Source of the DNA: Thermoflexus hugenholtzii
GTDB taxonomy: Bacteria > Chloroflexota > Anaerolineae > Thermoflexales > Thermoflexaceae
Assembly (NCBI RefSeq): GCF_018771565.1
Contig: NZ_CP076326.1
Location: 2,859,785-2,923,784, forward strand
Direction of reading: 5' to 3'
Length of the DNA: 64,000 nt
Shown here: piece after piece, positions 1 through 13,229 of the stretch
How the letters are laid out: each line of letters opens with the position of its first letter
How positions within the stretch are numbered: the stretch's first letter is position 1
Made by a program: the position numbers and the translations under genes
Notes under the pieces: generated by a model
Told to the model about the DNA's origin: nothing
The model's database searches: none
What the model saw: the letters and a program-made list of their open reading frames with translations, nothing else

Positions 1-2194
1 GCACGCGACTGAAAGCTCCGGGCCTGCGGACTTCCTCCCGCACCCGGCGCTCCACTTCCCGCGCCACCTTCTCCGGCTCCCGCTTGAGCTGTTCGGCCCG
101 GCCCTCTGCAAGGCTCGTTACATTGGGCTGGGTGGAGTACCAGTAGCGCGGGCCATCCTGATAGAGGTAGGTTGCCTCCCTTGCGAGCCTTCGCAGGGCA
201 TCTCCGAAGATCTGGGGCGACTCTCCCGGCGCTACGCAGCCCAGCCGCACCCGTCGGTCGTCGATCCCCTGGTGGGCGGCCCGCTGGATGGGAGCCGAGC
301 CCAGATAAATAGTGCGGGCCACCCGACGGCAGGCGTGGTATTTGCCGAGGTTGGGCACCTCAGCGTCCAGGCGCGCCGGGAGCGAGTTCGGCCCGTCCAC
401 GTCTTTCTCGATCACCGGCACCCAGTTTTCAGAAAGGTAGCGAGTGAGTTCGAACTGTACCCGGGGGTCGTCCATCGGGATGGTGGATGGCAGGATAAGC
501 GGGCTCCTATCGCCCCGCTCCCACAGGCTATGGATCACCGCGGCCATGAGGCGCAGCACGCCCCGCGTTCGCTGGAACGTGGGGAGGGCAGCCCAGTCCT
601 CGTAGAGGCGCGCGAACACCTCGGGGTGGATAGGGTAGGCGTCCTTCAGCCTGCGCTCGTAGTCCGGCTCGCTGCACTCTGGAGGGAATTCTCCCTTCTG
701 CGTGCGGTAGAGGTCGGCGAAGGCCCGGGCCACCACGTCTCGCGCCTTGAACTGCTCGGGGTCCGTCATCGGCTCGAACAGACGGCGGCGCACGATCTCG
801 AAGCTCTCCTCCTGGGTGGCCGGCCGCCACGGCGCTTCCATCCGCCCGATCACGTTGCGCAGCCGGGCCAGAGCTTCGCGACCCCGGATCCCCCCGACCT
901 CGATGTTCTCTGCCTGAAGGTGTGGGGATACAGGATCGTCGGCGGCCGGGAGGGAGATCGCGACCAGGCAGGCGCGTGCGACCCGCGCCGACTCCGTCAG
1001 GGCCTGGGCGAAGGTGAACTGGGTGTCGAACGTCCCGCCGGGGAGGTCGGGCGCATCATGGAGCTGGCGGGCGTAAGCGACCCACTCGTCGATCAGGATG
1101 AGGCATGGGCCATAGGCGTTGAACAGCTCCCGGAGAGCATCGCCCGGACTGGTGGCCTGCTCGTCGTCTGCGGCGATCCGGGCGTAGGCCTTGCGGGCTT
1201 CTTCAATTCCCCCTGTCGCGAACCCCAGCTGCCAGGCCAGCTCGCCCCAGAGCGTGCGCACCACGGTTCCATCGGGCTTCCGACTGGGGTTCCCGGGCGA
1301 GATGCGGTTACCCACTAGGACCACCCGCCGGACCTGGGGCAGTGAGCGCACCCCTGCTTCGGTCATCACCTCATCCACTCCGGGGAGCTCCGCCAGGGCC
1401 TTTCCCGAGAACAGATGATACAGGGCGATCATGGCGTGTGTCTTGCCGCCCCCAAAGTTCGTCTGGAGCTGCACCACCGGATCGCCTCCAGATCCAGAAA
1501 GACGCCGGACTGCGTTCACGAGCAGGCGTTTCAGGTTCTCTGTGAGATACGTGCGTCGGAAGAACTCCACGGGATCCTGGTACTCGGAGGACGCCTCCCC
1601 CAGGTAAACCTGCCACAGATCTGCGGCGAACTCTGCCTGCTGGTAGCGGCCGCTCGCCACGTCCGGGTGCGGGCTCACTACCTCCCGCCACGGCTTCAGG
1701 ACGCCTGCCGCAGCAGCCTCCACCAGCGCCCCACCCACCTTGCGCCGCTCGGCCCGCACCTGCTCGTCGAACCGCACCCGCAGCAGCTCCATCTTCATGC
1801 GCTCCAGCTCCTCGACCTGCGGCGCGGAGATGGCTGAAAGCAACCGGGCGGCGGAGTCCAGCATTCGGTAGGCGTCGTCGCTGGAGAAGGCCTCCTGGTG
1901 CGCCCACTTGTTCCGCCAGTCCCGGAGCTCCGAAACCAGACTCCGCTCCGTCTGGCCCAGGGTCCGGCGGAACACTTCGTTCCATCCTTCCCACATGATC
2001 CGCAGCAAGGCCGCTACGTCCCAGCCCTGAATGGGCTTGCCCGCCAGGTTCCGGTCGTCCCCTGCCAGCCGTAGGGCCTCTGCTCTCGCTTGGTCTTGAT
2101 ACCGGCTCTGGAGCTCTCGTTCCACGAACGGCCCCAGGCCTGCCCGCAGCAGGTCCAAAGCCTTCCCGACTCGCTCGTGGTTGGTCATCGCCAT
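1..2194 (-). CDS. DUF499 P-loop ATPase with N-terminal Swt1-type HEPN domain (partial, continues past left edge)
   Basis: The minus-strand frame starting at ATG 2194 stays open to base 1, so the 3' end of the gene is outside the window; about 731 residues are visible. Residues 1-120 look like the Swt1-family HEPN domain found at the front of DUF499 proteins, with an R-x4-H motif at R94-H99 (RDWRNKWAHQ). A variant P-loop, NFGGGKTH, lies at 246-253 and a Walker B-like strand, CLILIDEW, has its acidic pair at 369-370. DUF499 ATPases are known from defence islands beside DUF1156 methyltransferases and helicases; their biochemical role is not established. The start codon is three bases after the stop of the HEPN gene, with a GGGGTGAG-like ribosome site, so it is the last visible gene of the operon. 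A second ATG at 2188 is possible. The family call is firm; the function is inferred. Confidence 0.85.
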   Translation of the reverse strand, partial: MAMTNHERVGKALDLLRAGLGPFVERELQSRYQDQARAEALRLAGDDRNLAGKPIQGWDVAALLRIMWEGWNEVFRRTLGQTERSLVSELRDWRNKWAHQEAFSSDDAYRMLDSAARLLSAISAPQVEELERMKMELLRVRFDEQVRAERRKVGGALVEAAAAGVLKPWREVVSPHPDVASGRYQQAEFAADLWQVYLGEASSEYQDPVEFFRRTYLTENLKRLLVNAVRRLSGSGGDPVVQLQTNFGGGKTHAMIALYHLFSGKALAELPGVDEVMTEAGVRSLPQVRRVVLVGNRISPGNPSRKPDGTVVRTLWGELAWQLGFATGGIEEARKAYARIAADDEQATSPGDALRELFNAYGPCLILIDEWVAYARQLHDAPDLPGGTFDTQFTFAQALTESARVARACLVAISLPAADDPVSPHLQAENIEVGGIRGREALARLRNVIGRMEAPWRPATQEESFEIVRRRLFEPMTDPEQFKARDVVARAFADLYRTQKGEFPPECSEPDYERRLKDAYPIHPEVFARLYEDWAALPTFQRTRGVLRLMAAVIHSLWERGDRSPLILPSTIPMDDPRVQFELTRYLSENWVPVIEKDVDGPNSLPARLDAEVPNLGKYHACRRVARTIYLGSAPIQRAAHQGIDDRRVRLGCVAPGESPQIFGDALRRLAREATYLYQDGPRYWYSTQPNVTSLAEGRAEQLKREPEKVAREVERRVREEVRRPGAFSRV

Positions 2195-2197
2195 GGC

Positions 2198-2617
2198 TCA
2201 CCCCCCCTCGATCTTCACTCCGCGTTGCTCGAAGTCCCTGACGATGCAGTCGTAGACCGCCCTTGCCAGAGCCACTGCGCGGTGGGCATCCTCCCAGGTG
2301 GCCTCTGGCCAGTCCCCCGGGTAGCGGGCCTCCACCGCCCACGCCGTTAGTTCGGCCAGGTCTGGGTGTTCCTGCTTTACGGACCAACCCGGCGGCAGGA
2401 GGTTGCGGAGAGCGTCCAGGTTATGCCAGAACGGCACCTCCATATCCTCCAGGATCAGAGCGGCCTTCAGGGCCTTCTCCGCGGCCTGTTGCGCGAACCA
2501 GCAAATATGGCGAGGGATGCTCTGGGTCTGGGCCGCCAGCTGCTCTGCCTCACGCAGGTCTTCCCCGGCGAACCGAAGCCAGCGCAGCGCCTCGCCGGCC
2601 CGTTCAGTTGCGTTCAT
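2198..2617 (-). CDS. HEPN domain protein (HepT-like partner of the adjacent nucleotidyltransferase)
   Basis: About 139 residues starting at MNATERAG. A start at 2656 is possible, but it would lie deep inside the preceding gene. The chain is alpha-helical with the pattern of the HEPN family that pairs with minimal nucleotidyltransferases: an N-terminal helix with LRFAGEDLREAE, an AEKALKA helix, HNLDAL, and an EARYPGDW segment carrying the conserved Arg-Tyr-Pro. HEPN proteins of this type act as RNases or RNA-binding toxins, kept in check by a nucleotidyltransferase that can AMPylate them (HepT/MntA); the activity here is inferred. It overlaps the nucleotidyltransferase gene by 14 bases and ends three bases before the DUF499 start, so the pair is embedded in the defence operon. 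Confidence 0.8.
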   Translation of the reverse strand: MNATERAGEALRWLRFAGEDLREAEQLAAQTQSIPRHICWFAQQAAEKALKAALILEDMEVPFWHNLDALRNLLPPGWSVKQEHPDLAELTAWAVEARYPGDWPEATWEDAHRAVALARAVYDCIVRDFEQRGVKIEGG

Positions 2618-2936
2618 AGAGCACCTTGCCCTCCCGGAGCGCCGCGCGGAGCACATCTCCCTTCACATGACCCCGCTGCTCCAGCTCCTCTGGAGTGCTC
2701 ACAATGACATCCGTAGCCACGGGCAGATCGCTGAGGGCTCGGAGGATCTCCACCATGGCCCGCCGCTTGTGGGCCACCTCCGGCAGAACCACCAGAAGGT
2801 CCACGTCGCTCCACGGGCCGGCTTCCCCCCGGGCCCGTGAGCCGAACAGGATGATGCGCACGGGATGAAACCGTTCAACGATGCGCTGGACGATAGTGTG
2901 GATGATGTCTTCGCTCAGAGGTGCTGCATGAATCAT
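2604..2936 (-). CDS. Minimal nucleotidyltransferase (MNT/MntA-like)
   Basis: 110 residues, the usual size of a minimal nucleotidyltransferase. The signature is complete: G32-S33 followed by RARGEAGPWSDVDLLV, with the two metal-binding aspartates at D44 and D46 and a third acidic candidate in ATDVIV. The family transfers nucleotides to a partner; MntA antitoxins add AMP to a tyrosine of HepT. The partner HEPN gene overlaps its 3' end by 14 bases. It starts 17 bases after the methyltransferase stop in the same direction, so co-transcription with the methyltransferase is likely. The pair could be a separate toxin-antitoxin module that stabilises the island, or a regulatory part of the defence system; the sequence does not decide. 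Confidence 0.85.
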   Translation of the reverse strand: MIHAAPLSEDIIHTIVQRIVERFHPVRIILFGSRARGEAGPWSDVDLLVVLPEVAHKRRAMVEILRALSDLPVATDVIVSTPEELEQRGHVKGDVLRAALREGKVLYERN

Positions 2937-2953
2937 TCGTGCTTACCTTATTG

Positions 2954-6570
<3,617 letters not shown>

Positions 6571-6574
<4 letters not shown>

Positions 6575-7854
6575 AACTCATCATCTTCCTGAGTTTGATG
6601 GCGGGATACATCCTGATCTGTCGGCACAGCTACCAGCACGAGAGCTATCTGGATTTCGCGAGCCTGGTCCCCTTCGTGGTGAAGCACATAGACCGGAAAC
6701 CCCGCTATATTGGGTTCCTGCCGCTTGTAGTTCGGATGCTCCTTGAACACTTGATCCGCTTGATTTAGAACAAAGGTTACATCCCGGTTGTGCACCATCA
6801 CCCCCAGCGCGCTCTTCGTATCTCTCCACACAAGATAGCCTAAGAGCTGATCTACAGCCTTCCTGAAGGCCTTCGGACCCCTCCAGACCTTGCACTCGGT
6901 GATGAAGACAGCCCCTCTCTCATGCCAGAGGAATATGTCCGTTTTGCCCTTCCGGCTGAAGACTTCAGCGCCTACTGACCCAAACTGGTTGTTCAACACC
7001 ACGAGCAAGATATCCCGGAGCACCCCCTCAGGCATCCGTTGAAACGTCTTGGGCAGACGCTCGACCAGGTCACGCCAGCTGCGGATCACTGCGAGAATCT
7101 CTGCATAATCCTCCTGACTTATTGCGGGCTCTGGAACAAAAGGCTTTGTGCTGCCTGGGCGCATGCTCTCGGATGACGCTGCCAGGCGCCGTGGCTGTAT
7201 GGGCACGGAGAGAACTCGGTTCGGGTCCGGGCGCTGTTGAATCGGAATTCGCAGATACGCCTCCAGTTGCCGGTCCTTAAGCACCTTCTCCTTCCTTCTT
7301 CGGATTGCTATATTCAATTTTTCCTTTAATTGCCAATTGAAGCGAATACAATCGTTCTTTGTCCACTGTAGATATTTTTCGATCAGCTCAATATTTCTGC
7401 GGATCTGTTGTTCGAAATACTGCGGATCCAGAGAGTCGGAAGGGGCTTCATGCCAAATTACGAGCTCTTGGCTTTCTATCCTCCCAACAGGAAAGTTGAT
7501 CGTCGAGGTGTTGGGACAGAGTCGGAAGAGCTCTGCTTCCCCTTCAAATGGGATGCGAACTTCGATCCGGGTGCCCTGCACGTGATAAGGCCTCGTCCTA
7601 TCCCAAATAACTCGCTGCGGATCTTGGCTGACATCGATGCGGACATCCTGCGCGCCTCGCGTGTACTGAAGGTTGAGATGCAGGACGGGCGGCTCTACCT
7701 GATACCGTTCCATCATCTCCTTTAGCAGGTCAGCCTCGGGTATGTCAAGGACCTGGTCCGCTGAGATGGAGTTCGCTTCTTCCAGAGCCTGCTGGAGCCG
7801 GTCCTGCAACCAATCGTATAGGCTTCCGTCGTTAAACAACATATCGCAGCCCAT
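6571..7854 (-). CDS. PD-(D/E)XK-type nuclease domain protein, defence operon
   Basis: 427 residues. The C-terminal third carries a restriction-endonuclease-fold active site: GKTDIFLW with D306, then FITECKVW with E320 and K322, giving D-x13-E-x-K. The first 250 residues match no family I recognise; they include a basic helix, IAIRRRKEKVLKDR, that could bind nucleic acid. The stop overlaps the methyltransferase start (ATGA) and the gene begins 12 bases after the OLD gene ends, so all three are probably translated together. Together with the OLD gene it is visibly AT-richer than the flanking helicase and methyltransferase genes, which suggests a different origin. A nuclease acting on unmodified DNA is the natural inference; specificity is unknown. 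Confidence 0.7.
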
Positions 7855-7866
7855 GCTCGTTACCTT

Positions 7867-9459
7867 CTACTGCGGTTCATTCTCGGTTTCTCTGCGCACT
7901 CTATATGCCTTCTGAACTATATTCGCGATGCGCTCAGGAATGTCTTTCACATCCATTTGGTCGAAGTGGTCCAGAGCAGCAAGCGCATTCCCCTTTTTCT
8001 CTGCCTGCTTCCTGGAGATTCCCGCAACTTTGTGGAAGTTCGGACTCAACACCTCTACTTCTCCTAAATTCTTATCCACGAGCCTCTGAATTTCTTGATT
8101 CAGCTTGTCGTATTTTGAGTCCTCATCGTGTAGCACAAAGTAATGAATGCCAAATGCGTTAAGGATCTGGATATAAAGAGGCAGATTACCCTTTGATCCG
8201 CAGTCAATCACACTCACGGCTGGATCAAAGCAGCCCAACTTTTTGGCCAAGAATGGGAGGACGGCCTTCTCTGTTTCTCCCTCGACGAGAACAACTTTTT
8301 GGGCGAAGAACAGCTCGCTTCGATCGGGATTCACCCATGCTGCCATATGGAAACGGCGCTTACGGTTCTCGGCATCCTGCCCAGTGAAGAGATTTTGTGT
8401 GCACTGCTTCACTTGCGTTCCTTCCTCTGGACTAGGCTTGGTGAGGATGGCAATTCTTCCATAGTCCTCCAGGTCAATGAAGTGGGTCGAGTGCGTGCTG
8501 ATGAACACTTGGTAGTTCTTATCTTTCGCAATGTCTACAAGGGATGCCATGAGCTGGCGCTGGGCGTGCGGGTGGAGAAAAATTTCCGGTTCCTCTATAG
8601 CAAAGAACACAGAATCTGGGACGCGTCGCCGAGTGGAAGCCCCGCTCAGTCCGAGAGATTCCGCCCAAACGCGCACCAGCTCGAACAGGACAGCTCGTTG
8701 AAGACCATGACCTTTCCTCTCCGGAGGTGTTTCAACTCCGTCGTCCAAATGTAGCTGTGTGCTAAGCTCAAGGAGTTTTTCAATGTCTAGAGGGGTAATG
8801 TTTATCTTAACCTTTGTATTCCAGGAACCCAACCTAGAATTCAGTTTTTCCTCGAGCCATGCGAGTGCTCCTGACTTTTTTGAGAGAATCTTTCGAATCT
8901 GCTCTGTGGCCTCGCTAGAATCTTCTTCTTGAGAATCTTCTTCTTGCTCGACTATTATCTTCATAGCAAGCCGAAGAATACGTCCGAAGAAGGCAGTAGT
9001 GCGGGTCTCGAGCTCCTTGCTCAGTTCCCGGACCGCCGGGATAAGGAGGAACTCGGGTAGGCCCCCACCACCTATGGTATTCTTGGGAATTGTTTGCCAA
9101 TGGTCCGACTTTTGGACGTGCCCTTTGTATTCGATTTCAATCTTTCCATCCTCTCCAAGCTTAGCGATTTTTTGAATTCTGATCGTCTTATCATCGCTAA
9201 GATATTCGCGAAATGTGCTCTCTTCCTGCTCGGTCAGACGATCGAAAGTCATCTCCACCCAAAGCTCATCTTCTGAGCGGAATGAGAAGAAGTCCTCAGG
9301 ATTGGGTTTGGCAGATGCAGACAGCCCGAATTCGATTGCGCGTAGAATATTGGACTTTCCACTGTTGTTTGGCCCCACGAGAACGAGCATGTCGGGAACT
9401 TGTATCGTGAGATCCTTGATGCTGCGATAGTTATGAATGCGCAGTTGACGCATCTTCAT
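7867..9459 (-). CDS. OLD family ATPase with TOPRIM nuclease domain
   Basis: 530 residues. The N-terminus is an ABC/SMC-like ATPase: LRIHNYRSIKDL, P-loop GPNNSGKSN at about 29-37, a Walker B region FFAIEEPEIFLHPHAQRQL, and the switch ISTHSTHFI. The C-terminal TOPRIM domain has its glutamate at E393 in VLVEGETEK and an acidic cluster HDED at 444-447. OLD nucleases are metal-dependent DNA nucleases, and several anti-phage systems pair one with a second effector. The start overlaps the helicase stop by four bases (ATGA), so translation is coupled. A start two codons later (MRQLRIHNY) is equally plausible. The gene is markedly less GC-rich than the helicase gene before it. Confidence 0.85.
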   Translation of the reverse strand: MKMRQLRIHNYRSIKDLTIQVPDMLVLVGPNNSGKSNILRAIEFGLSASAKPNPEDFFSFRSEDELWVEMTFDRLTEQEESTFREYLSDDKTIRIQKIAKLGEDGKIEIEYKGHVQKSDHWQTIPKNTIGGGGLPEFLLIPAVRELSKELETRTTAFFGRILRLAMKIIVEQEEDSQEEDSSEATEQIRKILSKKSGALAWLEEKLNSRLGSWNTKVKINITPLDIEKLLELSTQLHLDDGVETPPERKGHGLQRAVLFELVRVWAESLGLSGASTRRRVPDSVFFAIEEPEIFLHPHAQRQLMASLVDIAKDKNYQVFISTHSTHFIDLEDYGRIAILTKPSPEEGTQVKQCTQNLFTGQDAENRKRRFHMAAWVNPDRSELFFAQKVVLVEGETEKAVLPFLAKKLGCFDPAVSVIDCGSKGNLPLYIQILNAFGIHYFVLHDEDSKYDKLNQEIQRLVDKNLGEVEVLSPNFHKVAGISRKQAEKKGNALAALDHFDQMDVKDIPERIANIVQKAYRVRRETENEPQ

Positions 9460-12400
9460 CGCGGTTCCTCCGCTCGTGTAATCAACTCGGCGAAGTCATA
9501 GTTGACGCTCGTCACCCCGAAGTCCGGCTCCCGCCGGAAGGGACGGCGGAGGTAGTGAACGCGGTGGCGTCCGTCGCTCAGGAATTCCACGATGGCCAAG
9601 ATGTAGTCGTCGGGTTTGTTGAGGGCTGTAAGGATCTCATTGCGGGTAACCGTGATCACATCCGCTCCGCTCTCCCGCCCCTTCACCTCGATGAACCGGA
9701 GCCGGCCGGTTCGGGGGTCGCGACTCTCGATATCATAGCCCAGGTGCTCGGACTCCCGGTCCACGGGCTCGTAGCCCAGGCGCCGCTCGATCTCCATCAC
9801 GATGGCCCGTGCCCGGGCGGCGATGGACTGCGTGTCGACGGTGTGCGCCTTCCCCGACATAGGCCTGCCCTGCATCCTCGCCAGAAGGCCGGCGGGCACG
9901 ACGACGAAGCCTCCCATCACCACAGGTGGAAGGGGAGAGATCTGGGCCTCGAGGTCCAGTTGTTGCAACCGCCTGTGCAGCCGAGCGGCCAGCTCATCCG
10001 CCCGACGGCGGGCCTCCTGAGAGTTGAGGCGGGCGTTCGGCTTCCCCGCCTGCTCCTGCAGCCGCAGCTCCTCCGCCCGGTGGTCCCAGTAGGCGATCTC
10101 CTTGGTCAGGCGATCTTTCACGGCAGCCCGGGTCTTCTCAATCCACTCCAGGCGACGCCGGCGCACTTCCTCCAGATGCTCCGGCACCACCCGGGTTACC
10201 GCATACTCGACGGCTCTGGCCTCCAGATCCTGTGTGATCCAGCTGCACTCCGGACGGACGAGGATCTCCTCGGGCCGCGGTTCGTCCTCGCGAAGGGGGC
10301 GGTAGTCCAGGTAGGGGGCGTAGGCCGCGTTGCGGGCGTTGCCGTTTGAATCCAGCTCCACATACAGCATCCGGCGGGAGATCACGCGCCGCTCGCCGGT
10401 CCGGGTGACGCTGGCGTCCTGGATCGCGTGCTCCAGATAGAAGATCACCCGAGGCTGGTCACCCGGGTCACGGTCGTCCACGAGCACTGTCCCCTGGCGA
10501 AGCAGGTCCCGATAGCGCTCCAGGATCAAGTCCACAACGGCGTCCAGAAGCGGATGGCCCGGGCAGATGAAAGCCGCGAGAGGTCGGCCCAGCGGAGCAA
10601 CGAGCTCCTTCTCAAAGGTGATGCGTTCGTAGCGGTGGAGGATGGGCTCCCTGGTCCCGATGAGACGGTCGCGGTGCCGCAACGCGGCGGGCACGTGGGT
10701 CACCTCGTAGCGCCGGGGCTCCCGCTGGCGGATTGTGCCGCCCAGGTGCCGGAAGGCCTCCAGGAAGAAGGACTCGATGTAGTGAGGCTGCAAGCGTCTG
10801 GCTTGCGCTCGCTCCAGATCTTCCCGGATGCGGCGGAGCCGTTCAGAGTCGATGATCTCATGGGCCAGAGCCCGTTCTTCCACCAGGTTCTGCAGGTGCT
10901 CGATATCCAGAGCCCGGTCGATCGCCCGGGAGAGCCTGGCCTTCACCTCCGGTCGCTCGCCGTAGCGGATGGCTTCGATGAGCAGCTCCCGGAGGGGGCA
11001 GCCCTCGAACTGCAGTTTGCCCAGGACGTCAAAGACCTTGCCCCCTAAGGCTTTACGCGCTTCCTCCAGTTTCTTCAACAGGGCGTAGTAGACGTCGCCC
11101 TCCCGCGTCTCGATCGCTACCAGGTTCCACAGGTGGCAGACCTCTGTCTGGCCGATGCGGTGGATCCGACCGAAGCGTTGCTCGATGCGGTTGGGATTCC
11201 AGGGCAAGTCGTAGTTGATCATCAGGTGCGCCCGCTGCAGGTTGATGCCTTCGCCTGCCGCGTCGGTAGCCACGAGCACCCGGACCTCGGGGTCATGCAG
11301 GAAAGCCTCCTGGGCCTTGCGGCGCTCCTCGCGGCTCATGCCGCCGTGGATGTAAACCACCGCCTGAGGCCAGCCGAGGAGCGTGGAGATCCGTCCCACG
11401 AGATAGTTCAGGGTGTCGCGGTGTTCGGTGAAAATCACAAGTTTGTGATAGGGGGAAGGCACAGGCCGGGGAGGAGGTGCCTCGCCGTATGCCTCCTCAG
11501 GCTCTGCGAGCTGTCCCCGAATGGCGGCAGGCGTGAACAGTTCGCTCAGAAGGTTGGCGAGCTCCCGCCACTTCCGATCCTCGCCGCTGGCCCGAACGCG
11601 CCAGGCCAGAGCCTCCAGCCGTTTGAGGGTGGTGATCTCCGCGTGAAGCTCCTCAATGGTGCGGGCCGCTGTCGCCTGATCCAGGACCTCTTCTTCTTTC
11701 TCGGTGACCTCTGCCTCCGGAGCCTCCTCCAGCTCCTCGATCTCCTCCGGATCGATCGCGGGGCTGAGGGCCGCAGGCATCGCTACCTTCCCACCTCGCT
11801 GCAGGAGGTCCAGCTCCCGCAGGCGGCTTTCCAGTCGCTCGCGTCGCCGCCGCAAGGACTGGTAGATGGCTTCCGGGCTTGACGCGAGCCGGCGCTGCAG
11901 AATGGTGAGCGCCCATCCGACGGTGCCCCTGCGCCTCTCGTCGTCCAGGGCATCGGCGCGGTCGAACTCTTCCCGGACGTACTCCGTCACTTCCTTATAG
12001 AGCCGCGCCTCCAGGTCCGAGAGCCGATATGGGACGGTATGGGCGAACCGATCGGGGAAGAGCGGAGTGCCATCGAATCGAACGAGCTTCTCTTTTACCA
12101 TCCGGCGCATGAGATCCGAGACATCCACCTGATGCACGCCGCTTCGGAAGCGACCCTCGAATCGATCTCCATCCAGCAGGGCCAGGAAAAGCTGAAAATC
12201 CTCTTCCTTTCCGTTGTGGGGTGTGGCGGTGAGCAGCAGGAAATGTCGGGTGATACTGGAGAGGAGCTGGCCGAGTTTGTAACGCTTGGTGTATCTCACT
12301 TCGCCTCCAAAGAAGGTAGCCGACATCTTGTGCGCTTCATCCACCACGATCAGGTCCCATCGACACTCCGGCGCCGACAGCTTCGCCTGCACCGATTCAT

Positions 12401-13055
12401 CCCGGGCAGCCTTATCCAGGCGCACGATCACAAGGTTGTTCTCCAGGAACCAGTTTCCTGTACGCGCCGCCTCAAGTTTGTCATTCGTCATGATCTCGAA
12501 AGGCAACTGGAAGCGATGATAGAGCTCGTCCTGCCATTGCTCCACCAGGTTGCCCGGGCAGACAACCATGCAACGTTGCACATCGCCTCGGAGCAGCAGC
12601 TCTTTGATCAAAAGCCCTGCCATGATGGTCTTGCCTGCTCCGGCGTCATCAGCCAGCAGGAATCGCAGAGGCTGCCGGGGAAGCATGGCCTCATAAACAG
12701 CTGTGATCTGGTGAGGCAGGGGCTCCAGGAGGGAAGTGTGAACAGCCAGCAGCGGATCGAAGAGATACGCGAGCCGAATCCGATAAGCCTCCGAGACAAG
12801 GCGAAACAGGGATCCATCGCCCTGGAAGCTCCAGGGGCGACCGGCTTCGATCACCTCCAAACGTGGTTCATCATCTCGGTAGAGCAGAACCTGACCCACC
12901 CGACCCGTGGGATCCCTGTAAGTGAGCTCCAGGGCGTCCGAGCCGAACCAGCGGATGCTCATCACGCGAACATGCGCATCGGGAAGGACTCCTCGTATCC
13001 AGGCGTTCGGTCGCAGATCTTCAAGCCTCGCCACGGCTATACCCCTTTCGGGCAA
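9456..13055 (-). CDS. SNF2/DEAH-box helicase with C-terminal DUF3883, DISARM DrmD-like
   Basis: 1199 residues. The helicase core contains a P-loop in LADDAGAGKTIMAGLL (about 138-150), DEAH at 239-242, LLTATPHNG, and the second RecA domain with IHGGMSREERRK and RFGRIHRIGQ. A long acidic insert of about 480 residues follows the first core domain. The last 130 residues are a DUF3883 domain with a nuclease-like GYDIES...RFIEVKGR signature. This architecture matches DrmD-type helicases of class 1 DISARM and related islands; drmA, drmB and drmC are not in the window. It is the first gene of the operon, with a 174-base non-coding stretch before it. It probably translocates on invading DNA. Confidence 0.85.
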   Translation of the reverse strand: MPERGIAVARLEDLRPNAWIRGVLPDAHVRVMSIRWFGSDALELTYRDPTGRVGQVLLYRDDEPRLEVIEAGRPWSFQGDGSLFRLVSEAYRIRLAYLFDPLLAVHTSLLEPLPHQITAVYEAMLPRQPLRFLLADDAGAGKTIMAGLLIKELLLRGDVQRCMVVCPGNLVEQWQDELYHRFQLPFEIMTNDKLEAARTGNWFLENNLVIVRLDKAARDESVQAKLSAPECRWDLIVVDEAHKMSATFFGGEVRYTKRYKLGQLLSSITRHFLLLTATPHNGKEEDFQLFLALLDGDRFEGRFRSGVHQVDVSDLMRRMVKEKLVRFDGTPLFPDRFAHTVPYRLSDLEARLYKEVTEYVREEFDRADALDDERRRGTVGWALTILQRRLASSPEAIYQSLRRRRERLESRLRELDLLQRGGKVAMPAALSPAIDPEEIEELEEAPEAEVTEKEEEVLDQATAARTIEELHAEITTLKRLEALAWRVRASGEDRKWRELANLLSELFTPAAIRGQLAEPEEAYGEAPPPRPVPSPYHKLVIFTEHRDTLNYLVGRISTLLGWPQAVVYIHGGMSREERRKAQEAFLHDPEVRVLVATDAAGEGINLQRAHLMINYDLPWNPNRIEQRFGRIHRIGQTEVCHLWNLVAIETREGDVYYALLKKLEEARKALGGKVFDVLGKLQFEGCPLRELLIEAIRYGERPEVKARLSRAIDRALDIEHLQNLVEERALAHEIIDSERLRRIREDLERAQARRLQPHYIESFFLEAFRHLGGTIRQREPRRYEVTHVPAALRHRDRLIGTREPILHRYERITFEKELVAPLGRPLAAFICPGHPLLDAVVDLILERYRDLLRQGTVLVDDRDPGDQPRVIFYLEHAIQDASVTRTGERRVISRRMLYVELDSNGNARNAAYAPYLDYRPLREDEPRPEEILVRPECSWITQDLEARAVEYAVTRVVPEHLEEVRRRRLEWIEKTRAAVKDRLTKEIAYWDHRAEELRLQEQAGKPNARLNSQEARRRADELAARLHRRLQQLDLEAQISPLPPVVMGGFVVVPAGLLARMQGRPMSGKAHTVDTQSIAARARAIVMEIERRLGYEPVDRESEHLGYDIESRDPRTGRLRFIEVKGRESGADVITVTRNEILTALNKPDDYILAIVEFLSDGRHRVHYLRRPFRREPDFGVTSVNYDFAELITRAEEPR

Positions 13056-13176
13056 ACGCAGCAGGAGCGATAGAGAATCCTCACCCTGAGATTAGTATGG
13101 AGGGCACGGATCAGCTTGTCAACAAACAAGAAGAGAGACCCCAGAAGGGGGCGTTACGCCCTCCTGCCGCCTGTGG

Positions 13177-13215
13177 CGGGGCTGCCGCCTCCGCCGTCAG
13201 GAGGCGGCAGCCCCG
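13177..13215. repeat. Large perfect hairpin between the defence operon and the mevalonate cluster
   Basis: A 16-bp perfect stem (13177-13192 with 13200-13215) closes a seven-base loop. The arm reads CGGGGCTGCCGCCTCC. A smaller GGGCG-TTAC-GCCC palindrome lies about 20 bases before it. It sits just past the DUF35 stop, so it may end minus-strand transcription of the mevalonate genes before the defence operon, although no T-run follows. It could also be a dispersed REP-type element. Confidence 0.65.
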
Positions 13216-13229
13216 GGTGCTTCCCGCAG

